In this document: piece by piece, positions 16,761 through 25,442 of the stretch
Numbering within the stretch: position 1 is the first letter of the stretch
Layout of the letters: each line of letters starts with the position of its first letter
Assembly: GCF_015074785.1 (NCBI RefSeq)
Contig: NZ_CP042464.1
Span: forward strand, 3,225,001-3,289,000
Source: Segatella copri
GTDB lineage: Bacteria; Bacteroidota; Bacteroidia; Bacteroidales; Bacteroidaceae
Length of the DNA stretch: 64,000 bases
Direction: 5' to 3'
Made by a program: the position numbers and the translations under genes
Notes under the pieces: generated by a model
Seen by the model: only the letters and a program-made list of their open reading frames with translations
Database searches by the model: none
What the model was told of the DNA's origin: nothing

Positions 16761-19313
16761 TTAGAAGGAATACTGGGCGGAAATCATCAGTTCGCGAGGG
16801 CGAAGATAATAGCAGTCGGTCAATGTACTGATGCCGCTATAGATGGTTTCCATATAATTCTTCTTATTGAATAGGTTTCGAAGCTCTGCTGAAAGGCGGA
16901 GCTTTTTCATTCTCCAAACTGCAGAGGCATCGCCAAGGAGGGTGTTAAGATGGCTGCCCTCTTGCAGTTCATTGCGATAATGTACGAGCGAGAAGGAGAG
17001 GTCCACATGGCTGATGGTAGCGGTGGCAGATATGCTTTGGCGCCAATTAAATAACGATGACTTCGCCATTTTTTGACGTTTCGAGTTGTAAAAAGAGAAT
17101 TCTCCCTCATAGCTAAAGGCGCACCAGGACGGCGAGAAGTCGATGCTAGGCTTTACAGTATAGTTGTCGGCGGTGTAGCTGATGGCTTTGCCGCTGCTGT
17201 ATTGCTCACCCTTGCTGTAGTTGTAACTGCCCTCCAGGCGGGTCTTCAGATGAAGGTCGTAGAAACCCTTGGAGATATAGAGCGAACCTCCGATGTCGTT
17301 GCTCTTGCTGTCCTGCTTATATAATGAGGTATAGTATTTGCCATCCACGATGCGTAGGTCGGATGCCGTGTTCATCCAGTTTTTGCTGGCATTGACCGAT
17401 GCGCTGAAGAAGATTTCCTTGATAGGGCGCTTGTAGTCGTAACTCAACTTGCCATAAAGAGAGCGAGTTATCGGAATGATGTCGCTCGAAGTGTACCAAG
17501 AACGATAACTTTGACGATATTGCTTCATGGCGTAGTTGGTGGCATTGCCTGTTCCTGTACTGTATCCTGTGTAGATAGTCAACTCTCTACGGAAATCCAA
17601 TTTCTTATATAAGTAAAGGTAGGGTGATACGGTAAGTAGAGTCTTCTGTGGATAGGTGAAGCGTTCCCAGATGAAATCGGGAGAGAACGACATACGGAAC
17701 GTCTCGGTCTTGTATTGCCAGTAAGGGGTGAACTTCCCTGTGATGTTAAGGCTGTTTTGACCGATTTCATCGTGACTATTTTCGATGAATCCGTTGTTTT
17801 TGCCGATTTTATCGCTTCTTTCCTGATATTTCGCATAGATGTTGTTGAGGTCGATACTCATTCTATATTCCTGTGTCCAGTGGAAGCGATTCTTCATCCA
17901 CTGTAAGGCGTGGGCTGTATGCCAAAGGTTGGTGCGGATGCGATTGCGCTCGTCGTTAACGTAGAGGTCCGCCACACCATGGTGATAGTCGGCAGTGCTA
18001 CGCCAGGAGAGTTGGCTCTTCTTGAAGACGAAGAGACGGTAGATACTTGCCGAGAGGTCGAGCTTTGGGATGCGGACACGTTGGGTAAGCGTGTCGTTGA
18101 TGTTTGACAAACCGTCGCTTTGTGCTGCGCTGAGGCTGATGCTCTCGTTGCCATAATGCTCAGCCTTGTTTACCTTGTTCTCCCATTGCAGATTGAAGGC
18201 ATCGCTGATTATCGTCTTGTGGTTGTGCTCCGTGGTAACTGTGGGAGCTTCGCCGCCGAGGTCGTAGATACTCATGTTCTCTCGCTCTTGTCGGGTTACC
18301 GTACGAAGATAGTTGGCTTCTATGCGAGTCTCTGCATCGTCCTTGTTCTTCTTGATATGGTTGATGGAGTATTTTTGCGAGGTGTTGAAGCGCAGGCGTT
18401 CTTCGTCAATAGGAGCGTCAAGCGATGGTACTGATATCCATGATGGAAGGGAGGCAGGAGCCAGACGATTGCTGTAAGATGCGAGTTGGTTAAGTGCATA
18501 GCCGAGATTTTTACCTGTTCTGTCGTATTCTGCATCATACATCATCTGTTTCTTCTTGCCAATTTGCATGATATTGATGCTTCCGCCTACGCGGGACGGA
18601 TGCCCTACGAGCATGTAAGGCTTGAGGGTGGACATCAGTTTGTTGCGAGCACTGTCTTTCAGGGCGATGTTCATCGCTACATTATCCGTAAAGGTCTTGT
18701 TCTGGAGCGCCTTGATAGGCTGGTCATGCTCGATGACTTCGGCCTTTTTCACATCTTTCGCCTTGATGTTCTCCTCTAGTTGGTTATATTTGCCACCGGT
18801 CAGGTCGAGACCTTCCACAGTGAATCGGTTGATGGGCTTACCATTGTAGTTGATACGACCATTCTTCTCTATATCCACGCCTGGCAGCTTTTTCAGTACA
18901 TCTTTCAGTGAGTTATCTCGTTCGTTGGCAAAGCGGGTGAGGTCGAAAGATATGGTGTCTCGACCCGTGATGCGAGAGCCTTTCACCTGTACTTCCTTCA
19001 AGACAAAAGCTGTTGAAGCCATACTGATGATGGTTTCTTTTCCCGATGAAACCGCCTTTTTTTGCTTTTTATAGCCCATGTAGGAAACTTGCAGCATATC
19101 GCCAGTTTGCTTTTGTGCTATGGGAATCAGGAAAGTTCCGTCTTCCTTGCTGCGTGTAAACTTCAAGGGCTTTCCATTGCGCAGCAGTGTAACCGATACG
19201 TTGGTCAGACGGTTGTGTGTAAGTGAATCTTCCACATAACCGCTAATCTTCTCTTGGGCAAACGCATGGCACGCCACGAACAGAATAGTGAAAAGAACTA
19301 TTATTTTCTTCAT
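16761..19313 (-). CDS. TonB-dependent-receptor-like outer-membrane beta-barrel protein
   Basis: 850 aa with a signal peptide (about 1-19, ending CHAFAQ). Residues 20-105 form a carboxypeptidase-regulatory-like beta domain (ISGYVEDSLTHNRLTNVSVTL); residues 110-250 resemble a plug domain (LKDVLKKLPGVDIEKNGRINYNG); the rest is a beta-barrel ending in aromatic AQYSF, typical of outer-membrane insertion. No SusC TonB-box or SusD neighbour. Second gene of an operon with a GLPGLI-family protein, a common Bacteroidota pairing of unknown cargo. An IS in the first gene likely reduces its expression. Confidence 0.88.
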   Translation of the reverse strand: MKKIIVLFTILFVACHAFAQEKISGYVEDSLTHNRLTNVSVTLLRNGKPLKFTRSKEDGTFLIPIAQKQTGDMLQVSYMGYKKQKKAVSSGKETIISMASTAFVLKEVQVKGSRITGRDTISFDLTRFANERDNSLKDVLKKLPGVDIEKNGRINYNGKPINRFTVEGLDLTGGKYNQLEENIKAKDVKKAEVIEHDQPIKALQNKTFTDNVAMNIALKDSARNKLMSTLKPYMLVGHPSRVGGSINIMQIGKKKQMMYDAEYDRTGKNLGYALNQLASYSNRLAPASLPSWISVPSLDAPIDEERLRFNTSQKYSINHIKKNKDDAETRIEANYLRTVTRQERENMSIYDLGGEAPTVTTEHNHKTIISDAFNLQWENKVNKAEHYGNESISLSAAQSDGLSNINDTLTQRVRIPKLDLSASIYRLFVFKKSQLSWRSTADYHHGVADLYVNDERNRIRTNLWHTAHALQWMKNRFHWTQEYRMSIDLNNIYAKYQERSDKIGKNNGFIENSHDEIGQNSLNITGKFTPYWQYKTETFRMSFSPDFIWERFTYPQKTLLTVSPYLYLYKKLDFRRELTIYTGYSTGTGNATNYAMKQYRQSYRSWYTSSDIIPITRSLYGKLSYDYKRPIKEIFFSASVNASKNWMNTASDLRIVDGKYYTSLYKQDSKSNDIGGSLYISKGFYDLHLKTRLEGSYNYSKGEQYSSGKAISYTADNYTVKPSIDFSPSWCAFSYEGEFSFYNSKRQKMAKSSLFNWRQSISATATISHVDLSFSLVHYRNELQEGSHLNTLLGDASAVWRMKKLRLSAELRNLFNKKNYMETIYSGISTLTDCYYLRPRELMISAQYSF

Positions 19314-20249
19314 CTTTTTTCTCTCTTTTCTATTTTACCTTAGACACTTATCTTGCTGATGTCTTTAAGACGCTTGTCTGGCAAAAATGTAAACTGCTAA
19401 TTATTTTTCTATCGGATTGTATGGCTCAGCACGCTTGGAATGCTTCAGGATATTTCCTTTTTCATCCTTGATCTTTACAATTGCAGCATACTTGGCATCT
19501 TGAAGCAGATAGCCGATAGGGTCGGCATAGTATTTCTTGTAAATGGAGGTCAATGATTTGCGGTCGATAGGCTCGAAAGTCTTACCTTTATAATAGATAG
19601 GTATGGAGCCTTTGCCTGTTGTGAGTCCTACAGCTGTAAATCCATAATCGTTCTCGGAGTCGTGAGCCTTGAGTATCAATCCCGGCAGTCCGCTCAGCTT
19701 CCAGGGACCATTGTCAATAGGGATGTCTTCCGTGTACCATGCAATCCATGTTCTCCCCTTAAACTTGGCAATAGCCTGGTGGCACTCGTAACCGCAGATG
19801 GAATCGATACTGTCTGTGAGTTGCCAGTCTATCGGTTCCATCGGTTCAATGCACAAATATCTGTCAGCAGCAAAGAAATCGAGATAAGCGGTCTTGCCCT
19901 GTTCTGGATAGTTCTTATATACTTTCCAATTAATCTGTCCGCCATTACCGGAGAAATTGACAGGTATTCCTTTTGCCATATTTGCGGAGATGGTAGAGTC
20001 TCTTTGGAATATCGGATAACTGTAGAATGCGGAATACTTGTTGCCAATCTGCAAGAGCATTTTCTCTTCGATGCGGCCAATGATGGTGTCGGTCTTGGTA
20101 TATTTCTTTTCGTAAATATACTCGGCATCATATACTACCTGATACTTTACCTGATCAATGGAATCTCCAATGCCAATGCTTGATTCATCGAACAGGTTTA
20201 CTGTTTGAGCTTGGAGCATGCATGCATATAATGCAAGCCATGCTATTAA

Positions 20250-21633
20250 TCAATACTCTGTTAATTCTTATGTAATCGATTGAAAATGAGAGAGTTAATT
20301 AACGTAATATAACTAATAAAATTTGGTTAAGTGGCTGATTATCAGTAACTTTATAGTTCTCTAAGCTCAAAGTTATATGACATCAGAACCACTCAACCAA
20401 TATACGGAAATATGCAGAGATGCTATCAAAAGTTCATCTGCAAAGTTAAGCAAAACTTTCGAGAGTCTACTCTTGGAAATACTTTTATTGTACATGACGA
20501 TACAAAGAAAGATAAATTTCACTCAAATGGAGCGTTACGGCACCCATTGTGAGCAGACCTACAGAACGAACTTCAACCGTGGTCGTGCTAAATGCATAGA
20601 CTGGGTGAAGTTCAACCTTGCCCTATGCCGACGTTACTTGAATATGGATGGTCTATTGGCTATAGCCATCGATCCGAGCTACATCAGCAAGTCGGGTAAG
20701 AAGACTCCGCATATCGGTACTTTCTGGTCCGGTTGTGCAAGTTCCATGAAGCATGGGCTTGAAATCATGGGGCTTGCACTTGTCGATGTCCATGCCAACA
20801 GTTGCATGATGCTGCGCGCCCATCAGACTCCATCTACTGGAGAATTGAAAATGCGTAACATGACTCTCGTGCAACATTACATAGCGGTCATCAAGCGTTA
20901 TAAGAAGGATTTGTTGAAGGTCACCGATATTGTTGTCGCTGACGCTTTCTTCTCTATCCGTCCGTTTGTGGACGGAATCAAAGAGTGCGGTTTCCATCTT
21001 GTCAGCCGCTTCAGGGATACTGCGAGCCTATATTATGTGTATACGGGACCTCGTTCCAATAAGCCTGGACGTCCCAAGACACTTGACGGAAAAATCAACT
21101 ACAAGAAACTTGACCTCACACGTATGGCAGAGTTGCATATTGAAGGACTTGAAGGCACAGCCTACACACTCATAGCCTATTCAAAGGCATTGAAGCAGAA
21201 AGTGCGCCTTGTCATTTGGGTTATGCCGAACGGAAAACACAAGCTTTTCTTCTCAACAAAGACATCCATGTCGGGTGAGGAAGTGTTGCGCACATACCGC
21301 TCAAGATTCCAAATAGAGTTTTGTTTTCGCGATGCAAAGCAATATACTGGTCTTACGCATTGCCAAGCAAGACACAAGAACCAGTTGGACTTTTCCTATA
21401 ATGCATCATTCGCATCACAGAATGTTGCGAAAGTGATGATGAAGGAAAATGAATTGCCGTATTCCATGGCTTCTTTCAAGGAGATTATGGCAAGCACATA
21501 CATCGCTAAATTAATTTTCAACAAGTGTCGGAGAATACCGAACCGAAAGTTAATTAGTCATACTATCAAAGAACTCTTTGGCTGGCAACGTAAAGCTGCT
21601 TAGCCATTATCTCAAATTTTAACGAACTATTGA
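20250..21633 (+). mobile_element. IS4-family insertion sequence, about 1384 bp
   Basis: Terminal inverted repeats begin TCAATA at 20250 and, on the other strand, TCAATA at 21633; about 12 of the first 15 positions match (TCAATA-T--GTTAA). The flanking TTAA at 20246-20249 and 21634-21637 is a plausible 4-bp target duplication, although TTAA is its own complement, so ends and duplication cannot be separated with certainty. One transposase gene fills most of the element. Insertion is within signal-peptide codons of the GLPGLI gene. Confidence 0.88.
20377..21603 (+). CDS. IS4-family DDE transposase
   Basis: 408 aa, apparently intact. Catalytic Asp99 (IAIDPSYISKSGKK) and Asp189 (VVADAFFS) precede the YREK signature Y307-(2)-R310-(3)-E314-(6)-K321 (YRSRFQIEFCFRDAK), with the spacing diagnostic of the IS4 superfamily. 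Full length and without stops or frameshifts, so the element may still be active. A weak -7-like TAACTTTA lies near 20345 inside the left end. Confidence 0.93.
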   Translation: MTSEPLNQYTEICRDAIKSSSAKLSKTFESLLLEILLLYMTIQRKINFTQMERYGTHCEQTYRTNFNRGRAKCIDWVKFNLALCRRYLNMDGLLAIAIDPSYISKSGKKTPHIGTFWSGCASSMKHGLEIMGLALVDVHANSCMMLRAHQTPSTGELKMRNMTLVQHYIAVIKRYKKDLLKVTDIVVADAFFSIRPFVDGIKECGFHLVSRFRDTASLYYVYTGPRSNKPGRPKTLDGKINYKKLDLTRMAELHIEGLEGTAYTLIAYSKALKQKVRLVIWVMPNGKHKLFFSTKTSMSGEEVLRTYRSRFQIEFCFRDAKQYTGLTHCQARHKNQLDFSYNASFASQNVAKVMMKENELPYSMASFKEIMASTYIAKLIFNKCRRIPNRKLISHTIKELFGWQRKAA

Positions 21634-21652
21634 TTAATAATACCTTTTTCAT

Positions 21653-21854
21653 AATCTTCGTCTATTATTCATTATTTTATCTGTTTCATTCGTTTTTGTG
21701 ATGCAAAGGTACTGAGATCATCCGATGAAATCGATGATTTCTGTTACTGAGTTATTATTTTTGCTTTTTTTTGTCTATTATTATTTTATTACTCTTGCCT
21801 TTGTTTACGGATTTTTCAGTAACTTTGCTGTCAAATTCAAAAGATCAGAAAAGT
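21653..21854. promoter_or_regulatory. Divergent promoter region of GLPGLI operon and membrane regulator
   Basis: The minus-strand -7 box TACCTTTG (21711-21704) is the original promoter of the GLPGLI/outer-membrane operon. The plus-strand box TAACTTTG (21820-21827) faces the regulator gene. Between them ATCATC at 21717-21722 and GATGAT at 21733-21738 form an inverted repeat with a 10-nt gap, a possible operator. The plus box excludes an upstream ATG at 21771 as the regulator start. Confidence 0.65.
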
Positions 21855-22934
21855 ATGAACAGTAACAGTAAGCTGAAAATAGTATGGATGGTATGTGGAG
21901 TAGCAATCGCATTGTTGTTCTGCACGCAGGCATATTGGCTCCATCTTCAATGTCAATATAGCTTAGACCAGCAGGTAGAGCAATTCAAGAAGGATTGTGA
22001 TGAAGTGTTAGCGCAAGATTTGAAGAATAGAAAAAAGTTGCAGGAGAATTCATCTACGAAAGGTAGAAGAGATACGGTTATGCTTAAGATAGAATCTGAA
22101 TATGATATGAAGAAGGGATGTAGCCGTACTACGCTTTCTTTTTGGAACAATCACCGCTTTCTTGTCCGTTTGAATGATCCTGATCTTACGGGTGATGATG
22201 CTTATCTCATCATCAGCAGATATCTGGCTTATATAGGTAAGCATCCCTCGTTGGCTTCTTATCAAAGATTACTGGATGATAAGGGATATGGGAAGATATC
22301 CTTTTTTCGCCATCTGGATTACAAGACTGTCTTCCTGAATGCAAAATATGATGCCGAAGGCAGATGGTCACGTGTGGTGACGGTAAAGTATCAGACGAAC
22401 CCAATGTTTCGCCAAGGTATTTCTTTTCAGGTGCCCATTCCTATTACTCGAACGTTCAAAGCCATGATGTGGCAATTGATAGGAAGCATCTTTCTCTTTT
22501 TCATATTGATAGGATGTCTGTATTATCTGGTGAAGACCATAGTCTTCCAGAAACGCATTGATGGCATTCGCCATGAGTTTCTGAAGAATATGATTTATGA
22601 GTTGAAGCAACCGAAAGAAGACGACAAAGGTGAAGAATCTGCTGTTTTTATCGGTTCCATTGCTTTCTACTATGCGCAGAATGAACTGCTATGTGGTAAT
22701 TTCAGAGTAGTCATCACATCTCGTCAAGCTGAAATTCTGAAGCTTCTTGCCGAGAACCAGAACCAGCTTGTAGAGCGGGATTTCATATTGAATGAAGTAT
22801 GGGGTGATGATTCATACTCCAATTCCCTTGCCCTGAACGTGCAGATTACCTATCTTCGCAGGGCATTGAACCTGGATGAAAAGGTAAGTATCGAAGCTGT
22901 CATCAAAAAGGGATATATCCTGCGAACCTGTTGA
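21855..22934 (+). CDS. Membrane-anchored winged-helix regulator with degenerate histidine-kinase box
   Basis: 359 aa from ATG 21855. Membrane segment 1 is at about 7-28, a periplasmic region at about 29-204, and membrane segment 2 at about 206-231. Next comes HEFLKNMIYELKQP (240-253), which resembles a kinase H-box (FxNNMTHELKTP) but has Tyr248 where the phospho-acceptor histidine should be. No ATPase domain follows; the chain goes straight into an OmpR/PhoB-type winged helix (about 265-359: LTSRQ-like VITSRQAEILKLL, NEVWGDD, VQITYLRRALN). Looks like a fused, phosphorylation-independent ToxR-like one-component regulator. Divergent from the GLPGLI operon, its probable target by inference. Confidence 0.82.
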   Translation: MNSNSKLKIVWMVCGVAIALLFCTQAYWLHLQCQYSLDQQVEQFKKDCDEVLAQDLKNRKKLQENSSTKGRRDTVMLKIESEYDMKKGCSRTTLSFWNNHRFLVRLNDPDLTGDDAYLIISRYLAYIGKHPSLASYQRLLDDKGYGKISFFRHLDYKTVFLNAKYDAEGRWSRVVTVKYQTNPMFRQGISFQVPIPITRTFKAMMWQLIGSIFLFFILIGCLYYLVKTIVFQKRIDGIRHEFLKNMIYELKQPKEDDKGEESAVFIGSIAFYYAQNELLCGNFRVVITSRQAEILKLLAENQNQLVERDFILNEVWGDDSYSNSLALNVQITYLRRALNLDEKVSIEAVIKKGYILRTC

Positions 22935-22944
22935 TCTTGTTATC

Positions 22945-22980
22945 AACTCTCATCTTTTTAGAAAGGTGGAAGTTTTTTTA
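22945..22980 (+). terminator. Probable terminator after the membrane regulator
   Basis: Imperfect 13-bp stem (22945-22957 with about 22962-22974, using G-U pairs and one mismatch) and a run of T, 10 nt after the stop. Confidence 0.65.
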
Positions 22981-22991
22981 TCTTAATTTAT

Positions 22992-23022
22992 TTTGTCCTT
23001 CACCTATTTTGTTGTAACTTTG
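22992..23022 (+). promoter_or_regulatory. Promoter of gpmI
   Basis: TTTG at 22992-22995, a 19-nt spacer and TAACTTTG at 23015-23022. It places the gpmI start at 23059 rather than at an upstream in-frame ATG. Confidence 0.75.
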
Positions 23023-23058
23023 CAGTCGAAATTCGAATTTAAATTATTTTATGTAATT

Positions 23059-24582
23059 ATGGCAAAAAAAGCTCTTTTAATGATTCTCGACGGATGGGGA
23101 ATCGGTAAGCATGATAAGGGTGATGTTATCTTCAAGACTCCAACTCCTTATCTCGATTATTTGACAGCAGTTTCAGCACATTCTACTCTCCAGACTTGTG
23201 GCGAGGACGTAGGTCTTCCTAAAGGTCAGATGGGTAACTCTGAGGTAGGTCACCTCAACATTGGTGCTGGTCGTGTGGTATATCAGGACCTCGTTAAGAT
23301 CAACAAGGCTTGCGAGAGCGGTGACATCTTGAAGAATCAGGAGATCATCAACGCTTACAGCTATGCTCAGAAGACTGGTAAGAAACTCCACTTGATGGGC
23401 TTGACTTCTACCGGTGGTGTTCACTCTTCTTTGGATCACCTCTTCAAGTTGATTGAGATTGGTAAGGAATATGGTTTGAAGGAGACATACGTTCACTGCT
23501 TCATGGATGGTCGTGATACAGACCCTAAGAGCGGTAAGGGCTTCATCGAGGAGGTGCAGGCTTGCTGCGACAAGAATGGTGCACACATCGCAAGCATCGT
23601 GGGTCGTTTCTATGCTATGGACCGTGACAAGCGCTGGAACCGTGTGAAGGAAGCATACGACTTGCTCGTTGAGGGTAAGGGTAAGCAGGCTGACGATATG
23701 GTGAAGGCAATGCAGGAGAGCTATGATGAGGACGTAACAGACGAGTTCATCAAGCCAATCAATAACTCTAAGGTTGACGGTACTATTCAGGAGGGTGATG
23801 TTGTTATCTTCATCAACTACCGTAACGACCGTGCCAAGGAGTTGACACAGGTATTGACTCAGCAGGATATGCCAGAGGAAGGCATGCACACCATCAAGGA
23901 CTTGCAGTACTACTGCATGACTCCATACGATGCAGGCTTCCAGGGCGTTCACATCCTCTTCCCTAAGGAGAACGTAATGAATACCCTCGGTGAGTACTTG
24001 AGCGCACAGGGCAAGAAGCAGCTCCACACTGCAGAGACAGAGAAGTATGCTCACGTAACATTCTTCTTCAATGGTGGTCGTGAGACTCCATACGAGGGCG
24101 AAGACCGTATCCTGGTTCCTTCTCCAAAGGTGGCTACATACGACTTGAAGCCAGAGATGAGCGCTTACGAGGTAAAGGATAAGTTGGTTGGTGCTATCAA
24201 CACTCAGGAGTACGACTTCATCGTTGTAAACTTCGCTAATGGTGATATGGTAGGTCACACAGGAATCTACAACGCTATCGCTAAGGCTGTTCACGCTGTT
24301 GACAACTGCGTAAAGGACGTTATCGAGGCTGCTAAGGCTAACGATTATGAGGCTATCATCATCGCTGACCACGGTAATGCAGACCACGCTATCAACGAGG
24401 ACGGTACCCCTAACACCGCTCACTCTTTGAACCCAGTTCCATTCATCTACGTAACTGACAACAATTCAGCTACTGTAAAGGATGGTCGTTTGGCAGACGT
24501 AGCTCCTTCTATCCTCCATATCATGGGCTTGGAGAAGCCTGCAGATATGACAGGTGAGAACTTGATTTCTGACAACAAGTAA
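23059..24582 (+). CDS. gpmI: 2,3-bisphosphoglycerate-independent phosphoglycerate mutase
   Basis: 507 aa from ATG 23059. Interconverts 3- and 2-phosphoglycerate in glycolysis through a phosphoserine intermediate and two Mn2+ ions. LDGWG (10-14) is the first metal site; Ser61 in MGNSEVGH is the phosphoserine; DGRDTDP, RNDRAKE and the C-terminal ADHGNADH and HSLNPVPF blocks are all present. Codons are strongly biased (AAG, CGT, GGT), as expected for a highly expressed gene. Own promoter; followed by a palindrome array. Confidence 0.97.
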   Translation: MAKKALLMILDGWGIGKHDKGDVIFKTPTPYLDYLTAVSAHSTLQTCGEDVGLPKGQMGNSEVGHLNIGAGRVVYQDLVKINKACESGDILKNQEIINAYSYAQKTGKKLHLMGLTSTGGVHSSLDHLFKLIEIGKEYGLKETYVHCFMDGRDTDPKSGKGFIEEVQACCDKNGAHIASIVGRFYAMDRDKRWNRVKEAYDLLVEGKGKQADDMVKAMQESYDEDVTDEFIKPINNSKVDGTIQEGDVVIFINYRNDRAKELTQVLTQQDMPEEGMHTIKDLQYYCMTPYDAGFQGVHILFPKENVMNTLGEYLSAQGKKQLHTAETEKYAHVTFFFNGGRETPYEGEDRILVPSPKVATYDLKPEMSAYEVKDKLVGAINTQEYDFIVVNFANGDMVGHTGIYNAIAKAVHAVDNCVKDVIEAAKANDYEAIIIADHGNADHAINEDGTPNTAHSLNPVPFIYVTDNNSATVKDGRLADVAPSILHIMGLEKPADMTGENLISDNK

Positions 24583-24605
24583 AAACGATTTTATATACCT
24601 CAAAA

Positions 24606-24667
24606 AAGTATCCTAAGATACTTGGCCAAGTATCTTAGGATACTTGCGTAAGTATCTTAAGATACTT
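24606..24667. repeat. Three tandem 18-nt palindromes with 22-nt period
   Basis: AAGTATCCTAAGATACTT (24606-24623), AAGTATCTTAGGATACTT (24628-24645) and AAGTATCTTAAGATACTT (24650-24667) are separated by 4-nt spacers GGCC and GCGT. The third is a perfect palindrome; the first two each have one central mismatch and are reverse complements of each other. It lies between gpmI and ung, starting 23 nt after the gpmI stop. It could fold into serial hairpins in RNA or bind a dimeric protein; no function is assigned. The 22-nt geometry matches the array at 11088. Confidence 0.92.
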
Positions 24668-24684
24668 TTGAATTTATATTAAGC

Positions 24685-25350
24685 ATGAACGTAAAGATAG
24701 AAGAAAGTTGGAAACAGCATATAGGAGAAGAGTTCAACAAGCAGTATTTTGTTGACCTCACAAACTTCGTGAAAGAGGAATACCTGCGTACGCCCTGTTA
24801 TCCTCCTGGCCGCTTGATTTTCAATGCCTTCAATCTCTGTCCTTTTGATGATGTGAAGGTAGTGATTATCGGACAGGATCCATACCATGAGCCGGGTCAG
24901 GCGATGGGACTGAGTTTCTCTGTGCCGGACGGAATCACTTTCCCACCATCATTGATTAATATATTCAAGGAGATTCAGATGGATCTCGGTACTCCGATGC
25001 CAGCTACGGGCGATTTAACCCGCTGGGCAAAGCAGGGAGTATTGTTGCTCAACGCCACGTTGACCGTTCGTGCCCATCAGGCAGCGAGTCATCAGCGCAA
25101 GGGCTGGGAGGAATTCACAGATGCTGCTATCCAGGCGCTCAGCAAGGATAAGGAGCATCTGGTGTTTATCCTTTGGGGCGGTTATGCCCGGAGCAAGGCG
25201 AAGCTCATCGATACAAGCAAGCATCTGATATTGGAAAGCGTTCATCCTTCGCCATTATCAGCCAACCGTGTCGGATGGTTTGGCAATCATCATTTCTCCC
25301 GCTGCAATGCGTATCTGCAGCAGAACGGAATTGCGCCTATCCAATGGTAG
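24685..25350 (+). CDS. ung: Uracil-DNA glycosylase
   Basis: 221 aa, family 1 UDG. The water-activating motif is IGQDPYHEPGQAMGLSFSV, and the DNA-intercalation loop is ESVHPSPLSANR. Removes uracil from DNA as the first step of base excision repair. Normal length, cytosolic. The 18-nt gap to the upstream palindrome array leaves little room for a separate promoter, so it may be read through from gpmI or be controlled by the array. Confidence 0.97.
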   Translation: MNVKIEESWKQHIGEEFNKQYFVDLTNFVKEEYLRTPCYPPGRLIFNAFNLCPFDDVKVVIIGQDPYHEPGQAMGLSFSVPDGITFPPSLINIFKEIQMDLGTPMPATGDLTRWAKQGVLLLNATLTVRAHQAASHQRKGWEEFTDAAIQALSKDKEHLVFILWGGYARSKAKLIDTSKHLILESVHPSPLSANRVGWFGNHHFSRCNAYLQQNGIAPIQW

Positions 25351-25366
25351 GTACACCGATTAATAT

Positions 25367-25402
25367 ATAGCTATCCACTCATGGGTAGCTATCATTATTT
25401 TT
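25367..25402 (+). terminator. Probable terminator after ung
   Basis: 10-bp stem (25367-25376 with 25383-25392, one G-U pair), 6-nt loop and a T-rich tail. Confidence 0.75.
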
Positions 25403-25442
25403 TATTATACACTCAAAGAAATTTATTCATCTCAAAAACATT

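Larger units (their letters stand above)
19401..21652 (-). pseudogene. GLPGLI-family protein gene split by an IS4-family element in its signal peptide
   Basis: The main part (20249 to 19401) encodes the mature protein, with the family signature LSGLPGLILKAHDSEN. Upstream of its first remaining ATG (20219) the frame reads on through LIAWLALYAC, the back half of a signal peptide, to a stop inside the IS. The missing start, ATG AAA AAG GTA TTA, is at 21652-21638 on the far side of the IS in the same frame. Removing 20250-21633 and one copy of the TTAA duplication restores MKKVLLIAWLALYA... in frame. GLPGLI proteins are secreted and of unknown function. An unexported product could still start at 20219. 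The outer-membrane protein gene follows after 87 nt. Confidence 0.88.

Noticed and set aside
20219..20221. Native start of the GLPGLI gene at 20219
   Set aside because: The frame continues upstream through signal-peptide residues and the true start is found beyond the IS at 21652.
24606..24667. Rho-independent terminator of gpmI
   Set aside because: Three equal palindromes with no GC-rich stem and no T run; ung follows 18 nt later.
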